A stretch of DNA of 64,000 nt from Gramella sp. KN1008 (lineage in GTDB: Bacteria; Bacteroidota; Bacteroidia; Flavobacteriales; Flavobacteriaceae). The position numbers and the translations under genes were made by a program. The stretch spans positions 1-64,000 of the forward strand of contig NZ_SJDV01000001.1 of NCBI RefSeq assembly GCF_004332155.1. Direction: 5' to 3'. Shown here one piece after another: positions 53,955-63,995 of the stretch (positions are counted from its first letter, which is position 1; each line of letters opens with the position of its first letter). The notes under the pieces were generated by a model that was not told the origin of the DNA, did not search any database, and worked only from the letters and a program-made list of their open reading frames with translations.

Positions 53955-56282
53955 ATGCTTACCGCTATCCTTACAGGGTTTTTGTTTTCTATTTTCCTGG
54001 TTTTTGCCGGGAGATTTTTTAAAGGTAAGCTGTCTCTTCTGGCTTCTCTGATCCCTCTTGGACTGTTTATCTACTTCTTTCAATTCATTGGACCTGTTTC
54101 CAATGGCGAGGTGATCATGCGATCTTACCAGTGGATTCCGTCTTTCGGAGTGGATCTTGGCTTTAAACTGGATGGCCTGTCTTTACTATTCTCGCTTTTA
54201 ATAAGCGGAATTGGATTTCTGGTCTTTTTCTATACTTCTTCCTATTTAAAAGGGCATCAGTATCTGGACAGATTTTATGGTTATCTGGCATCTTTCATGG
54301 GAGCCATGCTAGGGCTTGTTCTTTCAGATAATATGATCACCTTATTTGTATTCTGGGAACTTACCAGTATTACTTCATTTTTCCTTATCGGATTCAATAA
54401 TACAAGTGGAGCTTCCCGAAGATCAGCACTCACTGCGCTTGGGATCACCGGGATAGGAGGACTGTTGCTGCTTGCCGGAGCACTTCTTCTTAATAATATA
54501 AGCGGAACCTACAGTATTTCAGAAATGTTAAGTATGAGTGAGGCGATTGGTGATCACGAACACTATCTGACCGTGGTCCTGCTTATCTTTGGTGCTGCTT
54601 TTACCAAATCTGCCCAGTTTCCTTTTCATTTCTGGCTACCCGGCGCAATGAAAGCCCCAACTCCGGTGTCTACTTATCTGCATTCTGCCACGATGGTAAA
54701 AGCAGGTGTTTATCTCTTAATGAGATTTACTCCTGTGCTTGGAGGAGATAATATTTGGAACACAAGTTTATTGGTTGTAGGTGGGATTACCATGCTTTAT
54801 TCGGCTGTACACACAATCTTCAGAACCGACTTGAAAGGTATTCTTGCTTATTCTACCATTTCGGCACTTGGAATACTCGTTTTTCTAACGGGCCTTGGTA
54901 CCCGGGAAGCCTTTCTTGCCGCGGCGGTATTCATTATAGTACACGCGCTTTATAAGGCTACCTTATTCCTTGTGACGGGAATAATAGATCATCAGACCCA
55001 TACAAGGGATGTAACCCGTCTCGCCGGTTTGAATAAAGTTATGTTACCGGTTGGAATTGCCGGTATACTTGCAGCCATTTCAAGCGCCGGTATCCCGCCA
55101 ACCATTGGCTTCGTGGGTAAGGAACTTACATACGAAGCTTCGTTTCATTCTGAAACCCTTATGATCCTGCTAATGGTAGCGATCGTACTTACTAAGATAT
55201 TCTTATTGTATGCCGGTTTTGTTGCCGGAATAAAACCTTTTATTGGGAAATTACCTGAAGAGCATGCTCAGGTAAAAAGTCCTGATTTTGTTCTGTGGAC
55301 TCCTCCTTTATTACTTGCAATTTTAGGCCTTGTATTTGGGGTGGCACCATTTATTATTGACACCCCGATCATAAAACCGGTTGTGGAGGCCATGGGAGCC
55401 GATGCCAGTGAAATTCATCTTGCTTTATGGCATGGCTTCAATACAGTTTTTATTCTTAGTCTCATAACCATTGGAATTGGTACAGCCCTTTATTTCATTA
55501 TTAAACCTTCAGAAAAACTTGAGGCTGCGGCAGGCAGATTTGAATTTATTTCTCCCGAATCACTGTATGAACGTTTCAACAGGATTTTTATTGATGTTTC
55601 TAATTTCTGGACAGATTTCTTTCAGAATGGTTATTTGCGAAATTATATATCTATCATTATCCTTTTCCTGGTGGTGCTGGTAGGTTATATTCTGATTGGA
55701 AGTACAAACTTTGTGATAGATTATCATTCCCTGTCAAGGATTACGGTCTATGAGATCACTGCCACTCTTATATTGATCGCTGGTATCTTTTATACTGTGT
55801 TTACCCAGTCACGATTGGCGGCAGTGGTAGCCATGGGTGTTGTAGGTCTGGCTATATGTTTGATCTTTGTGTTTTACAGTGCGCCAGATCTCGCAATGAC
55901 GCAGTTCTCTATAGATACTTTAACTGTGATCCTGTTTGTGCTGGTTTTATATAAATTGCCAAAATACCTAAAACTGTCAGATTATAAGACGAGGCTGCGA
56001 GATGGTATTCTCTCGGCGGTATTTGGACTTTTAGTAGCCACACTGGCCCTGCAGGTTATTGCAGAACCGGTGAATAAGGAGATAGGGGAATACTACGCCC
56101 AGAATGCCTATCTTGAAGCTCACGGAAAGAATGTGGTGAACGTGATCCTGGTGGATTTCAGAGGGGTAGATACCCTGATTGAAATATCGGTACTGTCTAT
56201 AGCAGCCGTGGGGGTTTTTGGACTGATGAAATTGAGGTTGAAGATGGCCGATAGAAAAAGATATCAGGACAGTCAAAAATAA
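53955..56282 (+). CDS. mrpA: Mrp Na+/H+ antiporter subunit A
   Basis: The largest Mrp subunit, related to NuoL. The 775 residues include the NuoL-like proton-channel core (FVFWELTSITSFFLIGF, KSAQFPFHFWLPGAMKAPTPVSTYLHSATMVKAG), a DUF4040 region (YSAPDLAMTQFSIDTLTVILF) and the C-terminal MrpA extension with ILVDFRGVDTLIE. It starts a seven-gene operon and is joined to mrpB by a 6-base gap. The complex exports Na+ in exchange for H+ and suits a salt-loving organism. Confidence 0.94.
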   Translation: MLTAILTGFLFSIFLVFAGRFFKGKLSLLASLIPLGLFIYFFQFIGPVSNGEVIMRSYQWIPSFGVDLGFKLDGLSLLFSLLISGIGFLVFFYTSSYLKGHQYLDRFYGYLASFMGAMLGLVLSDNMITLFVFWELTSITSFFLIGFNNTSGASRRSALTALGITGIGGLLLLAGALLLNNISGTYSISEMLSMSEAIGDHEHYLTVVLLIFGAAFTKSAQFPFHFWLPGAMKAPTPVSTYLHSATMVKAGVYLLMRFTPVLGGDNIWNTSLLVVGGITMLYSAVHTIFRTDLKGILAYSTISALGILVFLTGLGTREAFLAAAVFIIVHALYKATLFLVTGIIDHQTHTRDVTRLAGLNKVMLPVGIAGILAAISSAGIPPTIGFVGKELTYEASFHSETLMILLMVAIVLTKIFLLYAGFVAGIKPFIGKLPEEHAQVKSPDFVLWTPPLLLAILGLVFGVAPFIIDTPIIKPVVEAMGADASEIHLALWHGFNTVFILSLITIGIGTALYFIIKPSEKLEAAAGRFEFISPESLYERFNRIFIDVSNFWTDFFQNGYLRNYISIIILFLVVLVGYILIGSTNFVIDYHSLSRITVYEITATLILIAGIFYTVFTQSRLAAVVAMGVVGLAICLIFVFYSAPDLAMTQFSIDTLTVILFVLVLYKLPKYLKLSDYKTRLRDGILSAVFGLLVATLALQVIAEPVNKEIGEYYAQNAYLEAHGKNVVNVILVDFRGVDTLIEISVLSIAAVGVFGLMKLRLKMADRKRYQDSQK

Positions 56283-56288
56283 AAAGCT

Positions 56289-56705
56289 ATGCGAACTACT
56301 ATAATTTTAAAGACAGCTTCTAACTACCTCTTGCCGGTATTGCTGTTGTTTTCCGTTTTTATACTACTACGGGGGCATTACTTGCCAGGAGGAGGATTTG
56401 TAGGGGGACTGGTAGCAGCTATTGCTTTTATACTACATTCTTTTGCCAATGGCCTTAAGAAAACCAAGGAGTTATTAATGATGCATCCTGGGTATCTTAT
56501 ACCAACCGGGCTGGCAATATCATTTTTGAGCGGACTCGTTCCGGTAGCTTTATTTGACCTGCCTTTTATGACCGGGTTATGGTCCCACGATCCTGTGGCT
56601 ATTCTGGGAAATATAGGTTCGGCATTATTTTTTGATATTGGAGTCTATCTGGTGGTGGTTGGGGTTACCCTTACTATAATATTTACAATTTCTGAATCGG
56701 CCTGA
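56289..56705 (+). CDS. mrpB: Mrp antiporter subunit B
   Basis: A 138-residue membrane protein with the MnhB signature [23 protein letters not shown] and four hydrophobic segments. It is one base away from mrpC. The GHxxPGGGFxGG string is diagnostic for this subunit. Confidence 0.92.
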   Translation: MRTTIILKTASNYLLPVLLLFSVFILLRGHYLPGGGFVGGLVAAIAFILHSFANGLKKTKELLMMHPGYLIPTGLAISFLSGLVPVALFDLPFMTGLWSHDPVAILGNIGSALFFDIGVYLVVVGVTLTIIFTISESA

Positions 56706-56706
56706 T

Positions 56707-57060
56707 ATGGAAATACTCATAGCAATAATGATAGGTTTTTTATACGCTTCTGGCATATACATGATGCTGAGGCGTAGCCTTGTTAAGCTTATCATAGGAA
56801 TAATATTATTAGGAAATGGTGCTAACCTTTTAATATTCTTTCTTGGAAGAATAACTAAGGGGGCACCGCCAATCATTCCTGGCGATGCGAAGGTATTCAC
56901 TGAAGCTTTCGCTGATCCGGTACCCCAGGCCCTGATTCTAACAGCCATTGTTATAAGTTTTGGTCTTCAGTCTTTTGCCATTGTTCTTGTAAAACGTGCG
57001 CATACCGTGGTAAGGACTGATGATCTTGATGAAATGAACGCAACCGACGAAGATTCATGA
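56707..57060 (+). CDS. mrpC: Mrp antiporter subunit C
   Basis: A 117-residue NuoK-like subunit with three transmembrane segments; [17 protein letters not shown] and [14 protein letters not shown] are typical. It overlaps mrpD by four bases (ATGA). Confidence 0.92.
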   Translation: MEILIAIMIGFLYASGIYMMLRRSLVKLIIGIILLGNGANLLIFFLGRITKGAPPIIPGDAKVFTEAFADPVPQALILTAIVISFGLQSFAIVLVKRAHTVVRTDDLDEMNATDEDS

Positions 57061-58571
57061 CACAACAATTAATTTTATATCCTCTTTTCCTTCAGATCGG
57101 CATAGGTATTATCCTGCTATTTGCGTGGTCTAAAATAAAGTTTCAGAAAATTTTCAGTATTCTGGGAAGTGTTGTTAGTGTTGGGCTTTCATGCTGGCTA
57201 TTCTACTACATCTGGAATTATGGAACTCAAACCATTCAGTCAGGGAACTGGGCTGCTCCTTTTGGGATCACCTTTGTCGCTGATACCCTGGCGGCTACCC
57301 TAGTACTTTTAACCTCGATAGCCGGACTCGCGGTTTCCATATTTTCAGCCGGTTCTGTGCTTAAGGACAGGTTAAGGTTTGGCTATTTTCCTATTTTTCA
57401 TTTTTTACTATTGGGACTAAATGGCGCATTCCTTACGGGAGATATCTTTAACCTTTACGTATGGTTTGAAATTATCATTATTAGCTCCTTCGTACTTATT
57501 ACTATAGGAGGAGAAAAAGCACAGCTGGAAGGGGCTGTAAAGTATTTTACCCTTAATATTCTGGCATCCATGATCTTCCTTACGGCTATAGCCGTTCTGT
57601 ATGGTTTGACGGGAAGTTTGAATATGGCTGATCTGGCAGGGAAGATCGCGGCGATTGAGAACAGGGGGCTTGTAGAGATCACTGGAATTCTTTTTTTGAT
57701 CGGCTTTGGGATAAAGGCCGGGGTGTTTCCCTTATATTTCTGGTTACCGGCATCCTATCATACTCCGCCATTTGCGGTATCTGCCATTTTTGGCGGATTA
57801 CTTACTAAAGTAGGGGTATATGCTTTAATTAGGGTTTTTACATTGATATTTACAAGTGATGCCTTTCTTGATAATATCCTGATGGTCATTGCAATTCTTA
57901 CGCTTGTAAGTGGGGGAATAGGAGCCCTTGTGCAGAATAATATGCGAAAGGTGTTTTCTTACCTTATTATTTGTCATATAGGATATATGATCGCCGGTTT
58001 GGGGATGTTCACAGAAGTTGCCATTGCCGGAGCGGTATTTTACCTTATCCACGACATTATCGTGAAGACCAATCTCTTTATGCTAAGTGGTTTGGTGTAC
58101 AGGCTTAAAGGAACCAATAGTATGAGAGATCTGGGGGGAATTTATGCGAAATGGCCAAAGATTAGTCTACTGCTATTTATACCTCTTTTCTCACTGGTGG
58201 GAATACCACCACTTTCTGGGTTCTGGCCCAAGATAAACCTGATAAAAGCAGGCTTTAGCGGTGGATCTTATATTACAGTAGGGGCAATAATCTTTGCCAG
58301 TTTTATCACTCTGGTGATAATAGCCAGATTATGGGCTGAAGTATTCTGGAAAGAAGGAAAGGAGTTACCCTTCAGGCCTAACTTTGGGTACTTTACTAAA
58401 ATGAAGACCTATAAACGCTTACAGTTTATTGTTCCGGTGGCTCTGCTTAGTATTGTATCTTTGTACATTGGTTTCGGGGCTGAACATATTCAGGAGCTTT
58501 CAGCAAGAATAGCAGATGAGCTGGTGAACAATCAAGGCTATATTGACAGTGTTTTAAATTTGAAGAAATAA
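57057..58571 (+). CDS. mrpD: Mrp antiporter subunit D
   Basis: A 504-residue NuoM/NuoN-like subunit with about 14 hydrophobic segments. [52 protein letters not shown] and [11 protein letters not shown] are the family segments, including the conserved Glu and Lys of the channel. It starts inside the end of mrpC. Confidence 0.93.
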   Translation: MTQQLILYPLFLQIGIGIILLFAWSKIKFQKIFSILGSVVSVGLSCWLFYYIWNYGTQTIQSGNWAAPFGITFVADTLAATLVLLTSIAGLAVSIFSAGSVLKDRLRFGYFPIFHFLLLGLNGAFLTGDIFNLYVWFEIIIISSFVLITIGGEKAQLEGAVKYFTLNILASMIFLTAIAVLYGLTGSLNMADLAGKIAAIENRGLVEITGILFLIGFGIKAGVFPLYFWLPASYHTPPFAVSAIFGGLLTKVGVYALIRVFTLIFTSDAFLDNILMVIAILTLVSGGIGALVQNNMRKVFSYLIICHIGYMIAGLGMFTEVAIAGAVFYLIHDIIVKTNLFMLSGLVYRLKGTNSMRDLGGIYAKWPKISLLLFIPLFSLVGIPPLSGFWPKINLIKAGFSGGSYITVGAIIFASFITLVIIARLWAEVFWKEGKELPFRPNFGYFTKMKTYKRLQFIVPVALLSIVSLYIGFGAEHIQELSARIADELVNNQGYIDSVLNLKK

Positions 58572-58577
58572 GGAAGA

Positions 58578-59054
58578 ATGAAGAACAAGTTTCTTTCAAA
58601 CATATTACTCACCTTCGTTTGGGTGGCTTTAACGGGAGATTTTTCCTTTGAGAATTACCTGTTCGGGTTTTTCCTGAATTTTCATATTCTCTGGCTCATT
58701 ACCGTAGGCAGGGGCAGAACGAAATATTTCCTTATCGTTCCAAAAACCATCCTGCTCTTATTGTTTTTCCTCTATGAACTTATAAAAGCCAATCTCGAGG
58801 TGGCCTATGAGGTGATAACACCAAAACTCAATATGACCCCGGGGATTATTATGGTGCCTCTGGATGTGAAGTCTGATATCGCCATCACTGTACTGGCCAA
58901 TATGATATCCCTTACACCAGGAACTTTGAGCATAGATGTGTCTAATGATAAGAAGGTACTTTTCGTACATGCCATGTACATTAAAGACCGGGAAAAATTT
59001 ATCAAAGGAATAAAAGAAGGATTTGAACGCAGAATTTTGGAGGTTTTCTCATGA
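58578..59054 (+). CDS. mrpE: Mrp antiporter subunit E
   Basis: A 158-residue MnhE subunit. ELIKANLEVAYEVITPKLNMTPGI and ANMISLTPGTLSIDVSNDKKVLFVHAMYI match the family. Its stop overlaps mrpF by four bases. Confidence 0.91.
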   Translation: MKNKFLSNILLTFVWVALTGDFSFENYLFGFFLNFHILWLITVGRGRTKYFLIVPKTILLLLFFLYELIKANLEVAYEVITPKLNMTPGIIMVPLDVKSDIAITVLANMISLTPGTLSIDVSNDKKVLFVHAMYIKDREKFIKGIKEGFERRILEVFS

Positions 59055-59323
59055 CGTTATTTGATTATTTATATTACATTATTCTACCGGTACTGGTAAT
59101 TTCGGCTGTACTTATTTTCTGGCGCTTCCTGAAGGGTCCCAGTATTGCCGATAAGATAATTTCACTTGACCTGCTTATCACGACGGGAATAGGGATAATT
59201 GCAGTGTACAGTATCATTTACAATCATTCAACCCTCATGGATACAGCCCTCATCCTTGCACTGATTGCTTTTTTAAGTACTGTAGCTTTATCATATTACC
59301 TGGAAAAAAGAAGAAGAAAATGA
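59051..59323 (+). CDS. mrpF: Mrp antiporter subunit F
   Basis: A 90-residue MnhF subunit with three hydrophobic segments and FLKGPSIADKIISLDLL, the usual signature (RxxxGPxxxDR-like). It overlaps mrpE and mrpG by four bases each. Confidence 0.91.
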   Translation: MTLFDYLYYIILPVLVISAVLIFWRFLKGPSIADKIISLDLLITTGIGIIAVYSIIYNHSTLMDTALILALIAFLSTVALSYYLEKRRRK

Positions 59324-59745
59324 TGATAGATATAATTATAGGAGCACTTGCGACATTTGGAGCCCTGTTCGTATTATTAGCGGCAGTAGGGCTTATCAGG
59401 ATGCCCGATACTTATCTCAGGATCTCCGTTACCACCAAGGCAGCTACTTTAGGTGTAGGTCTTGTATTGATGGCTACCACGGTATACTTTAGTAATGCCG
59501 ATGTTACCTCTCAGGCATTCGTGATCATCCTTTTTATCTTCCTTACGGCTCCGGTGAGCGCGCACCTGATAGGAAGGGCTTCCTATTTTATAGGAATAAA
59601 GCTTTGGGATAAATCGGTGATGGATGAGCTAAGAGGAAAGTATCAGAAGAACACCCATGTTCTTAAGAGTATCGTAGACGACACTCCGGAAGATAATATA
59701 GATCATACCCGCGATGAAGAGGAAGAAGAGAAGACCGAGTCCTAA
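59320..59745 (+). CDS. mrpG: Mrp antiporter subunit G
   Basis: A 141-residue MnhG subunit: AVGLIRMPDTYLRISVTTKAATLGVGLVL and FLTAPVSAHLIGRASY. A charged cytosolic tail, rich in Asp and Glu, ends the protein. It is the last gene of the operon and overlaps the convergent mgtC-like gene by four bases; no terminator is visible. Confidence 0.91.
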   Translation: MMIDIIIGALATFGALFVLLAAVGLIRMPDTYLRISVTTKAATLGVGLVLMATTVYFSNADVTSQAFVIILFIFLTAPVSAHLIGRASYFIGIKLWDKSVMDELRGKYQKNTHVLKSIVDDTPEDNIDHTRDEEEEEKTES

Positions 59746-60188
59746 TCTTTTTTCTTTTTATGCTTTTTCTTTGATCGTTCAATTAGCCTTTTCTCCAACT
59801 TACTTAAAAAGAAATTCACAAAGATAACCAGTCCGGTTACGAGTACAATCTCCTTGTAATAGCCAAACCCGGCAAGACATCCAACCGCAGCACTACACCA
59901 TATGGTTGCAGCAGTGGTGAGACCTTCTACGTCTTCTCCTTTTTTCATGATGGTGCCGGCGCCAATAAACCCTATCCCGATTATTACCTGGCTTAATACC
60001 CTGGTCATATCGGCATATTCTTCGCCTTTGAATTCCAGCGAAAGAAGTATGAATACAGATGCGCCCAGAGCTACCAGAGCATGGGTTTTAAGCCCTGCAT
60101 GTTTGCCGCGGAATTCGCGTTCGAGACCAATAAGCAAACCTGCCACTACCGCGATTACGGTTTTAATTACGAATCCTACTATCTCCAT
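59742..60188 (-). CDS. MgtC/SapB family membrane protein
   Basis: A 148-residue membrane protein with the MgtC signature GLLIGLEREFRGKHAGLKTHALVALGAS and GIGFIGAGTIMKKGEDVEGLTTAATIWCSAAVG. It has about four to five transmembrane segments and a basic tail. It lacks the long C-terminal domain of Salmonella MgtC, so it is the short SapB-like form. Roles proposed for the family concern Mg2+ limitation and ATP synthase control. Confidence 0.88.
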   Translation of the reverse strand: MEIVGFVIKTVIAVVAGLLIGLEREFRGKHAGLKTHALVALGASVFILLSLEFKGEEYADMTRVLSQVIIGIGFIGAGTIMKKGEDVEGLTTAATIWCSAAVGCLAGFGYYKEIVLVTGLVIFVNFFLSKLEKRLIERSKKKHKKKKD

Positions 60189-60211
60189 GCTCTTCAGAAT
60201 TTAAGGTTTTA

Positions 60212-60219
60212 TATTTTTG
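60212..60219 (+). promoter_or_regulatory. -7-like box 4 nt before the bioF start
   Basis: TATTTTTG is an exact -7 match that ends 4 nt before the ATG, in the 35-base gap between mgtC and bioF. Use of this box would give a leaderless mRNA. No -33 TTG is seen. Confidence 0.45.
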
Positions 60220-60223
60220 TCTA

Positions 60224-61366
60224 ATGAAAAAACTCCCATTAAAATTAGAGAAAAGACTTCAGAAAAGGAAAGATGATAATTCCTTTCGTGAGTTGCCTGG
60301 AACACTCCCGGGAATCGACTTCTTCTCTAACGACTATCTGGGGTTCTCTAAATCCAAAAATATCTTAGAATTTTCGAACGATGTTTTAAAGAATTCTCAA
60401 AATTTGAATGGTTCTACCGGTTCAAGATTGCTGTCGGGTAATCATCCTTTATTTGAAAGGGCGGAGAATATGCTGGCTAATTTTCATAATGCTGAGGCGG
60501 CGCTTATTTTTAATTCCGGATATGATGCCAATGTGGGTTTCTTCTCTGCCATTCCGCAAAAAGATGATTTTATTCTGTACGATGAGTTAGCGCATGCTTC
60601 CATTAGGGACGGTTTGAAAATGAGTGTGGCCAGGAATTACAAATTCCGGCATAACGATCTGGAGGATCTTAGGCTTAGATTGGGAAGATTGCCGAATACT
60701 GAAGCCTCTGAGATTTATGTGGTGACCGAATCGGTTTTTTCCATGGATGGTGATTCGGCCAATCTGCAGATGCTGGTGAAACTGGCAGAAGAATTGAATT
60801 TTAACTTGATAGTGGATGAAGCTCATGCTACGGGTGTATTTGGTAAAAAAGGAGAAGGTTTGCTTCAGGAATTAGGTTTGGAGCGCGAGATATTTGCACG
60901 CATACATACTTTCGGAAAGGCTATGGGCTGTCATGGAGCAGTGATTTTAGGAAGCAGGCAGCTGATGGATTATCTTATAAATTTCTCCAGGAGCTTTATC
61001 TATACTACAGCTTTATCTCCTCATTCAATTGCTTCAATATTTGCTGCCTATCGATTTTTAGAAAATGACCGGACTGCTCTAAATGTGCTCAGGGAGAATA
61101 TTCAGCATTTCAGATCAGAGATCAAAAAGAACGCGCTTGAAGACTTATTTGTTAAAAGCGAATCGGCTATTCAGAGCTGTATCATTCCGGGGAATTTTGA
61201 AGTCAAGAGGATTTCCAGAGAACTAAAGGAGAAAGGATTTAATGTAAAACCAATACTCTCTCCCACCGTTCCTAGTGGTAGAGAAAGACTGAGATTTTGT
61301 GTTCATAGCTATAATTCCCGCCCGGAAATTTCGGAGGTCTTAAAACTCCTGGCTAATTTTGTCTAA
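60224..61366 (+). CDS. bioF: 8-amino-7-oxononanoate synthase-like PLP enzyme
   Basis: Condenses pimeloyl thioester with alanine in biotin synthesis. The 380 residues carry STGSRLLSGNHPLFERAE, DEAHATG (198-204) and the PLP Lys K232 in HTFGKAMGCHG. The alpha-oxoamine synthase family also holds Kbl and others, but neighbouring bioD and bioA settle the role. bioD follows 11 bases later. Confidence 0.94.
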   Translation: MKKLPLKLEKRLQKRKDDNSFRELPGTLPGIDFFSNDYLGFSKSKNILEFSNDVLKNSQNLNGSTGSRLLSGNHPLFERAENMLANFHNAEAALIFNSGYDANVGFFSAIPQKDDFILYDELAHASIRDGLKMSVARNYKFRHNDLEDLRLRLGRLPNTEASEIYVVTESVFSMDGDSANLQMLVKLAEELNFNLIVDEAHATGVFGKKGEGLLQELGLEREIFARIHTFGKAMGCHGAVILGSRQLMDYLINFSRSFIYTTALSPHSIASIFAAYRFLENDRTALNVLRENIQHFRSEIKKNALEDLFVKSESAIQSCIIPGNFEVKRISRELKEKGFNVKPILSPTVPSGRERLRFCVHSYNSRPEISEVLKLLANFV

Positions 61367-61377
61367 AATTCCTGAGA

Positions 61378-62001
61378 ATGTCCAGAAAGTATTTTATTAC
61401 GGGTATAGGAACCGAAGTTGGCAAAACAATAGTTTCGGCAATAGTGACCGAAGCTTTAAAAGCCGATTACTGGAAACCGGTGCAGGCCGGGGACTTGGAT
61501 AATTCAGATACCCATAAGCTTCGTCGACTGGTTAAAAATGACGAAACGGTTTTTCATGATAATGCCTATGCGCTCAATACTCCCATGAGTCCGCATGCGG
61601 CGGCAGACATTGATAATGTAAAGATCAGGGTGATAGATATTAAGCCACCTAAGACAGAAAAGGATCTGGTGATTGAAGGTGCCGGCGGCTTGCTGGTTCC
61701 ACTGAATGATAAGGAGACCATAATAGATCTCATTTCTAAGGATCATATCGTGGTCCTGGTTTCAAGACATTACCTGGGGAGTATAAATCATACCCTGCTG
61801 AGTATTGAAGCTCTTAAAAACCGGGGAATTGATAAAATAGGAATCATTTTTAGTGGTGAAGAGAATCCTTCAACAGAAGATGCGATCAGAAAAATTGGGA
61901 AGGTTGAAGTTATTGGAAGGATCGAGGAAGAACCTTATTTTGATGAAATGGTGGTGAGTGAATACGCCGAAAAATTCAGAAAGAAATTATGCGAGATATA
62001 A
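61378..62001 (+). CDS. bioD: Dethiobiotin synthetase
   Basis: Closes the ureido ring with CO2 and ATP. The 207 residues have the P-loop GIGTEVGKT (9-17), KPVQAGD and EGAGGLLVPL, all typical of BioD. It overlaps bioA by 13 bases, so the two are probably coupled in translation. Confidence 0.95.
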   Translation: MSRKYFITGIGTEVGKTIVSAIVTEALKADYWKPVQAGDLDNSDTHKLRRLVKNDETVFHDNAYALNTPMSPHAAADIDNVKIRVIDIKPPKTEKDLVIEGAGGLLVPLNDKETIIDLISKDHIVVLVSRHYLGSINHTLLSIEALKNRGIDKIGIIFSGEENPSTEDAIRKIGKVEVIGRIEEEPYFDEMVVSEYAEKFRKKLCEI

Positions 62002-63278
62002 GAACGGTGAACGAAAACCTGGCAGACAGAGATAAAAAACATCTTTGGCATCCGCTAACACAGCATAAGATTTCTCCCGATATGCTGCCAATCAAAAGCG
62101 CTAAGGGGAGTATACTTATTGATGAGGAGGGTAAGGAATACATCGATGCGATCTCTTCATGGTATACCGCGGTTTACGGTCACTGCAACAGCTATATTAC
62201 CAATAGGGTAGCAAAGCAGATGCAGGTGCTGGACCAGGTGGTCTTTAGTGGCTTTACTCATAAGCCTGCCATAGAGCTTTCTGAAGCTTTGATAAAAATA
62301 TTGCCAGAAGGACAGCAAAAGCTTTTCTTCAATGATAATGGATCTACAGCTACCGAGATCGGGATCAAAATGGCTTTACAGTACCATCACAACCTGGGCA
62401 ATGACCGCAAGGTAATGCTGGCATTTGAAGAAGGTTTCCATGGAGATACCTTTGGAGCGATGTCGGTTTCAGGCTTATCTGTCTATAATGGTGCCTTTGA
62501 AGATCATTTTATCAGGGTTGAAAGGCTTCCGGTTCCAAATGGTAAGAATAATGAGCAAGTCATTGCGATACTAAAGGACCTTATTTCAAAACATAGTATC
62601 GCAGGATTCATTTACGAGCCTCTTGTCCAGGGAGCGGCAGCAATGAAATTTCATGATGCCCAAGGCCTGAATGAGATCCTGAAAGTTTGCAGGCAGAATG
62701 ATATCATTCTCGTGGCAGATGAGGTGATGACGGGATTTGGAAAGACCGGAAAATATTTTGCTTCAGATCATATTGAAGAGAAGCCCGATGTGATCTGTAT
62801 GTCGAAGGCACTTACAGCCGGCCTACTTCCTATGGGGCTTACTTCGTGCAGCCAAAAGATCTATGATGCCTTTTATTCTGATGATATAGCGAAAGGTCTT
62901 TTTCATGGTCATACCTATACCGCCAATCCGCTGGCTTGTTCAGCCGCACTTGCTGCGGTAGAATTACTTGTTTCTGATGAAATTCAGGAAAAAATTCAGC
63001 AGATATGCAATGCCAATAAAAAGTTTGTAAAAATGCTACGCTCTAATCCTAAAGTCGGGAATGCCAGATCAAAGGGTGTGATCATGGCCTTTGAGTTAGA
63101 TGTGAAGATGGAAAGATATGGTAATCTGCGGAACGAGATCTTTAAGTTCTTTATGGATAAAGGGGTGTTCCTTCGGCCTCTTGGCAATACTATCTATATA
63201 GTTCCACCATATACCATTTCAGAAGAAGAACTTCAGAAAGTATATGCTGTAATAGAGGATTCACTTACAGTGTTTTAA
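61989..63278 (+). CDS. bioA: Adenosylmethionine-8-amino-7-oxononanoate transaminase
   Basis: Transfers an amino group (usually from SAM) to KAPA, giving DAPA. The 429 residues show HLWHPLTQHK, SSWYTAVYGH, NDNGSTATEIGIKMA, DEVMTGFGKTGK and the PLP Lys K273 (SKALTAG). The bioA branch is supported by the WHPxTQ start and by its neighbours. bioB is not in the window. Confidence 0.95.
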   Translation: MRDIRTVNENLADRDKKHLWHPLTQHKISPDMLPIKSAKGSILIDEEGKEYIDAISSWYTAVYGHCNSYITNRVAKQMQVLDQVVFSGFTHKPAIELSEALIKILPEGQQKLFFNDNGSTATEIGIKMALQYHHNLGNDRKVMLAFEEGFHGDTFGAMSVSGLSVYNGAFEDHFIRVERLPVPNGKNNEQVIAILKDLISKHSIAGFIYEPLVQGAAAMKFHDAQGLNEILKVCRQNDIILVADEVMTGFGKTGKYFASDHIEEKPDVICMSKALTAGLLPMGLTSCSQKIYDAFYSDDIAKGLFHGHTYTANPLACSAALAAVELLVSDEIQEKIQQICNANKKFVKMLRSNPKVGNARSKGVIMAFELDVKMERYGNLRNEIFKFFMDKGVFLRPLGNTIYIVPPYTISEEELQKVYAVIEDSLTVF

Positions 63279-63323
63279 AAAGTAGCTAATCAGTCAATAT
63301 TTTTAATTTTTGGATTCGATTTT

Positions 63324-63338
63324 TATCTAATTTAGATA
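63324..63338. repeat. 15-bp palindrome before the SET gene
   Basis: TATCTAA-T-TTAGATA is a perfect 7+1+7 palindrome ending 16 nt before the ATG. It could be an operator; no matching site was noticed elsewhere in the window. Confidence 0.4.
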
Positions 63339-63354
63339 GGTTAATCTGAAAATT

Positions 63355-63954
63355 ATGATGCATCCTGCTACACAGTTAAGGTGGATAAATGAGGAAAAGG
63401 GTTTTGGGATCGTGGCTACTAAATTGATCCCTAAGGGTAGTATTACCTGGGTTCAGGATGAACTGGACAGGGTGTTCCGGGCGGATGAAGCTTTGGATCT
63501 CAAACCCCTTACCAGGCAACTCCTGGATAAGTATAGCTTTCGGAATCACAGAGGAGAATATATCCTTTGCTGGGATCTTGCCAAGTATGTAAATCATAGT
63601 TTTAGATCGAACTGCCTTTCCACCGCCTATAATTTTGAGATCGCGATAAGAGACATACAGACCGGGGAGGAACTCACCGATGATTATGGTTATTTGAATC
63701 TTTCTGAACCTTTCACTCCACAGGACGAGGGGACATCCCGTAAAACTGTTTATCCGGATGATATTTTGAAATGCTATAAGGAATGGGATGAGGTCCTGGA
63801 AGAACTTTTCCCCTGTATTCTAAATCAGGATCAGCCGATGTTCGGATTGCTTTCTGATGGAGTGCAGGATGAGGTTAAAAAGGTCGCTACGGGAAAGAAA
63901 AGAATGCTCTCTACTCTAAATCTCTATTGTAAACCGGAAGAAAGCAGAATTTAA
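63355..63954 (+). CDS. SET-domain protein (putative lysine methyltransferase)
   Basis: A 199-residue protein with the SET core: KGFGIVATKLIPKG at the start, YVNHSF (N80-H81-S82) and GEELTDDYG (104-112). These are the SAM-binding and catalytic motifs of post-SET-less bacterial SET proteins. A short C-terminal helical part follows, with one Cys near the end instead of a post-SET zinc cluster. Its protein target is unknown. It lies 76 bases after bioA with its own palindrome, so it is probably separate. Confidence 0.85.
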   Translation: MMHPATQLRWINEEKGFGIVATKLIPKGSITWVQDELDRVFRADEALDLKPLTRQLLDKYSFRNHRGEYILCWDLAKYVNHSFRSNCLSTAYNFEIAIRDIQTGEELTDDYGYLNLSEPFTPQDEGTSRKTVYPDDILKCYKEWDEVLEELFPCILNQDQPMFGLLSDGVQDEVKKVATGKKRMLSTLNLYCKPEESRI

Positions 63955-63987
63955 TATCCAAAATTTAGACATTCACCAATTCAGCCT

Positions 63988-63995
63988 TATTTTTG
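63988..63995 (+). promoter_or_regulatory. Candidate -7 box at the right edge
   Basis: TATTTTTG, followed by CTGAA, matches TAnnTTTG. The gene it would serve lies beyond the window. The last 46 bases hold nothing else that I can see. Confidence 0.35.
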
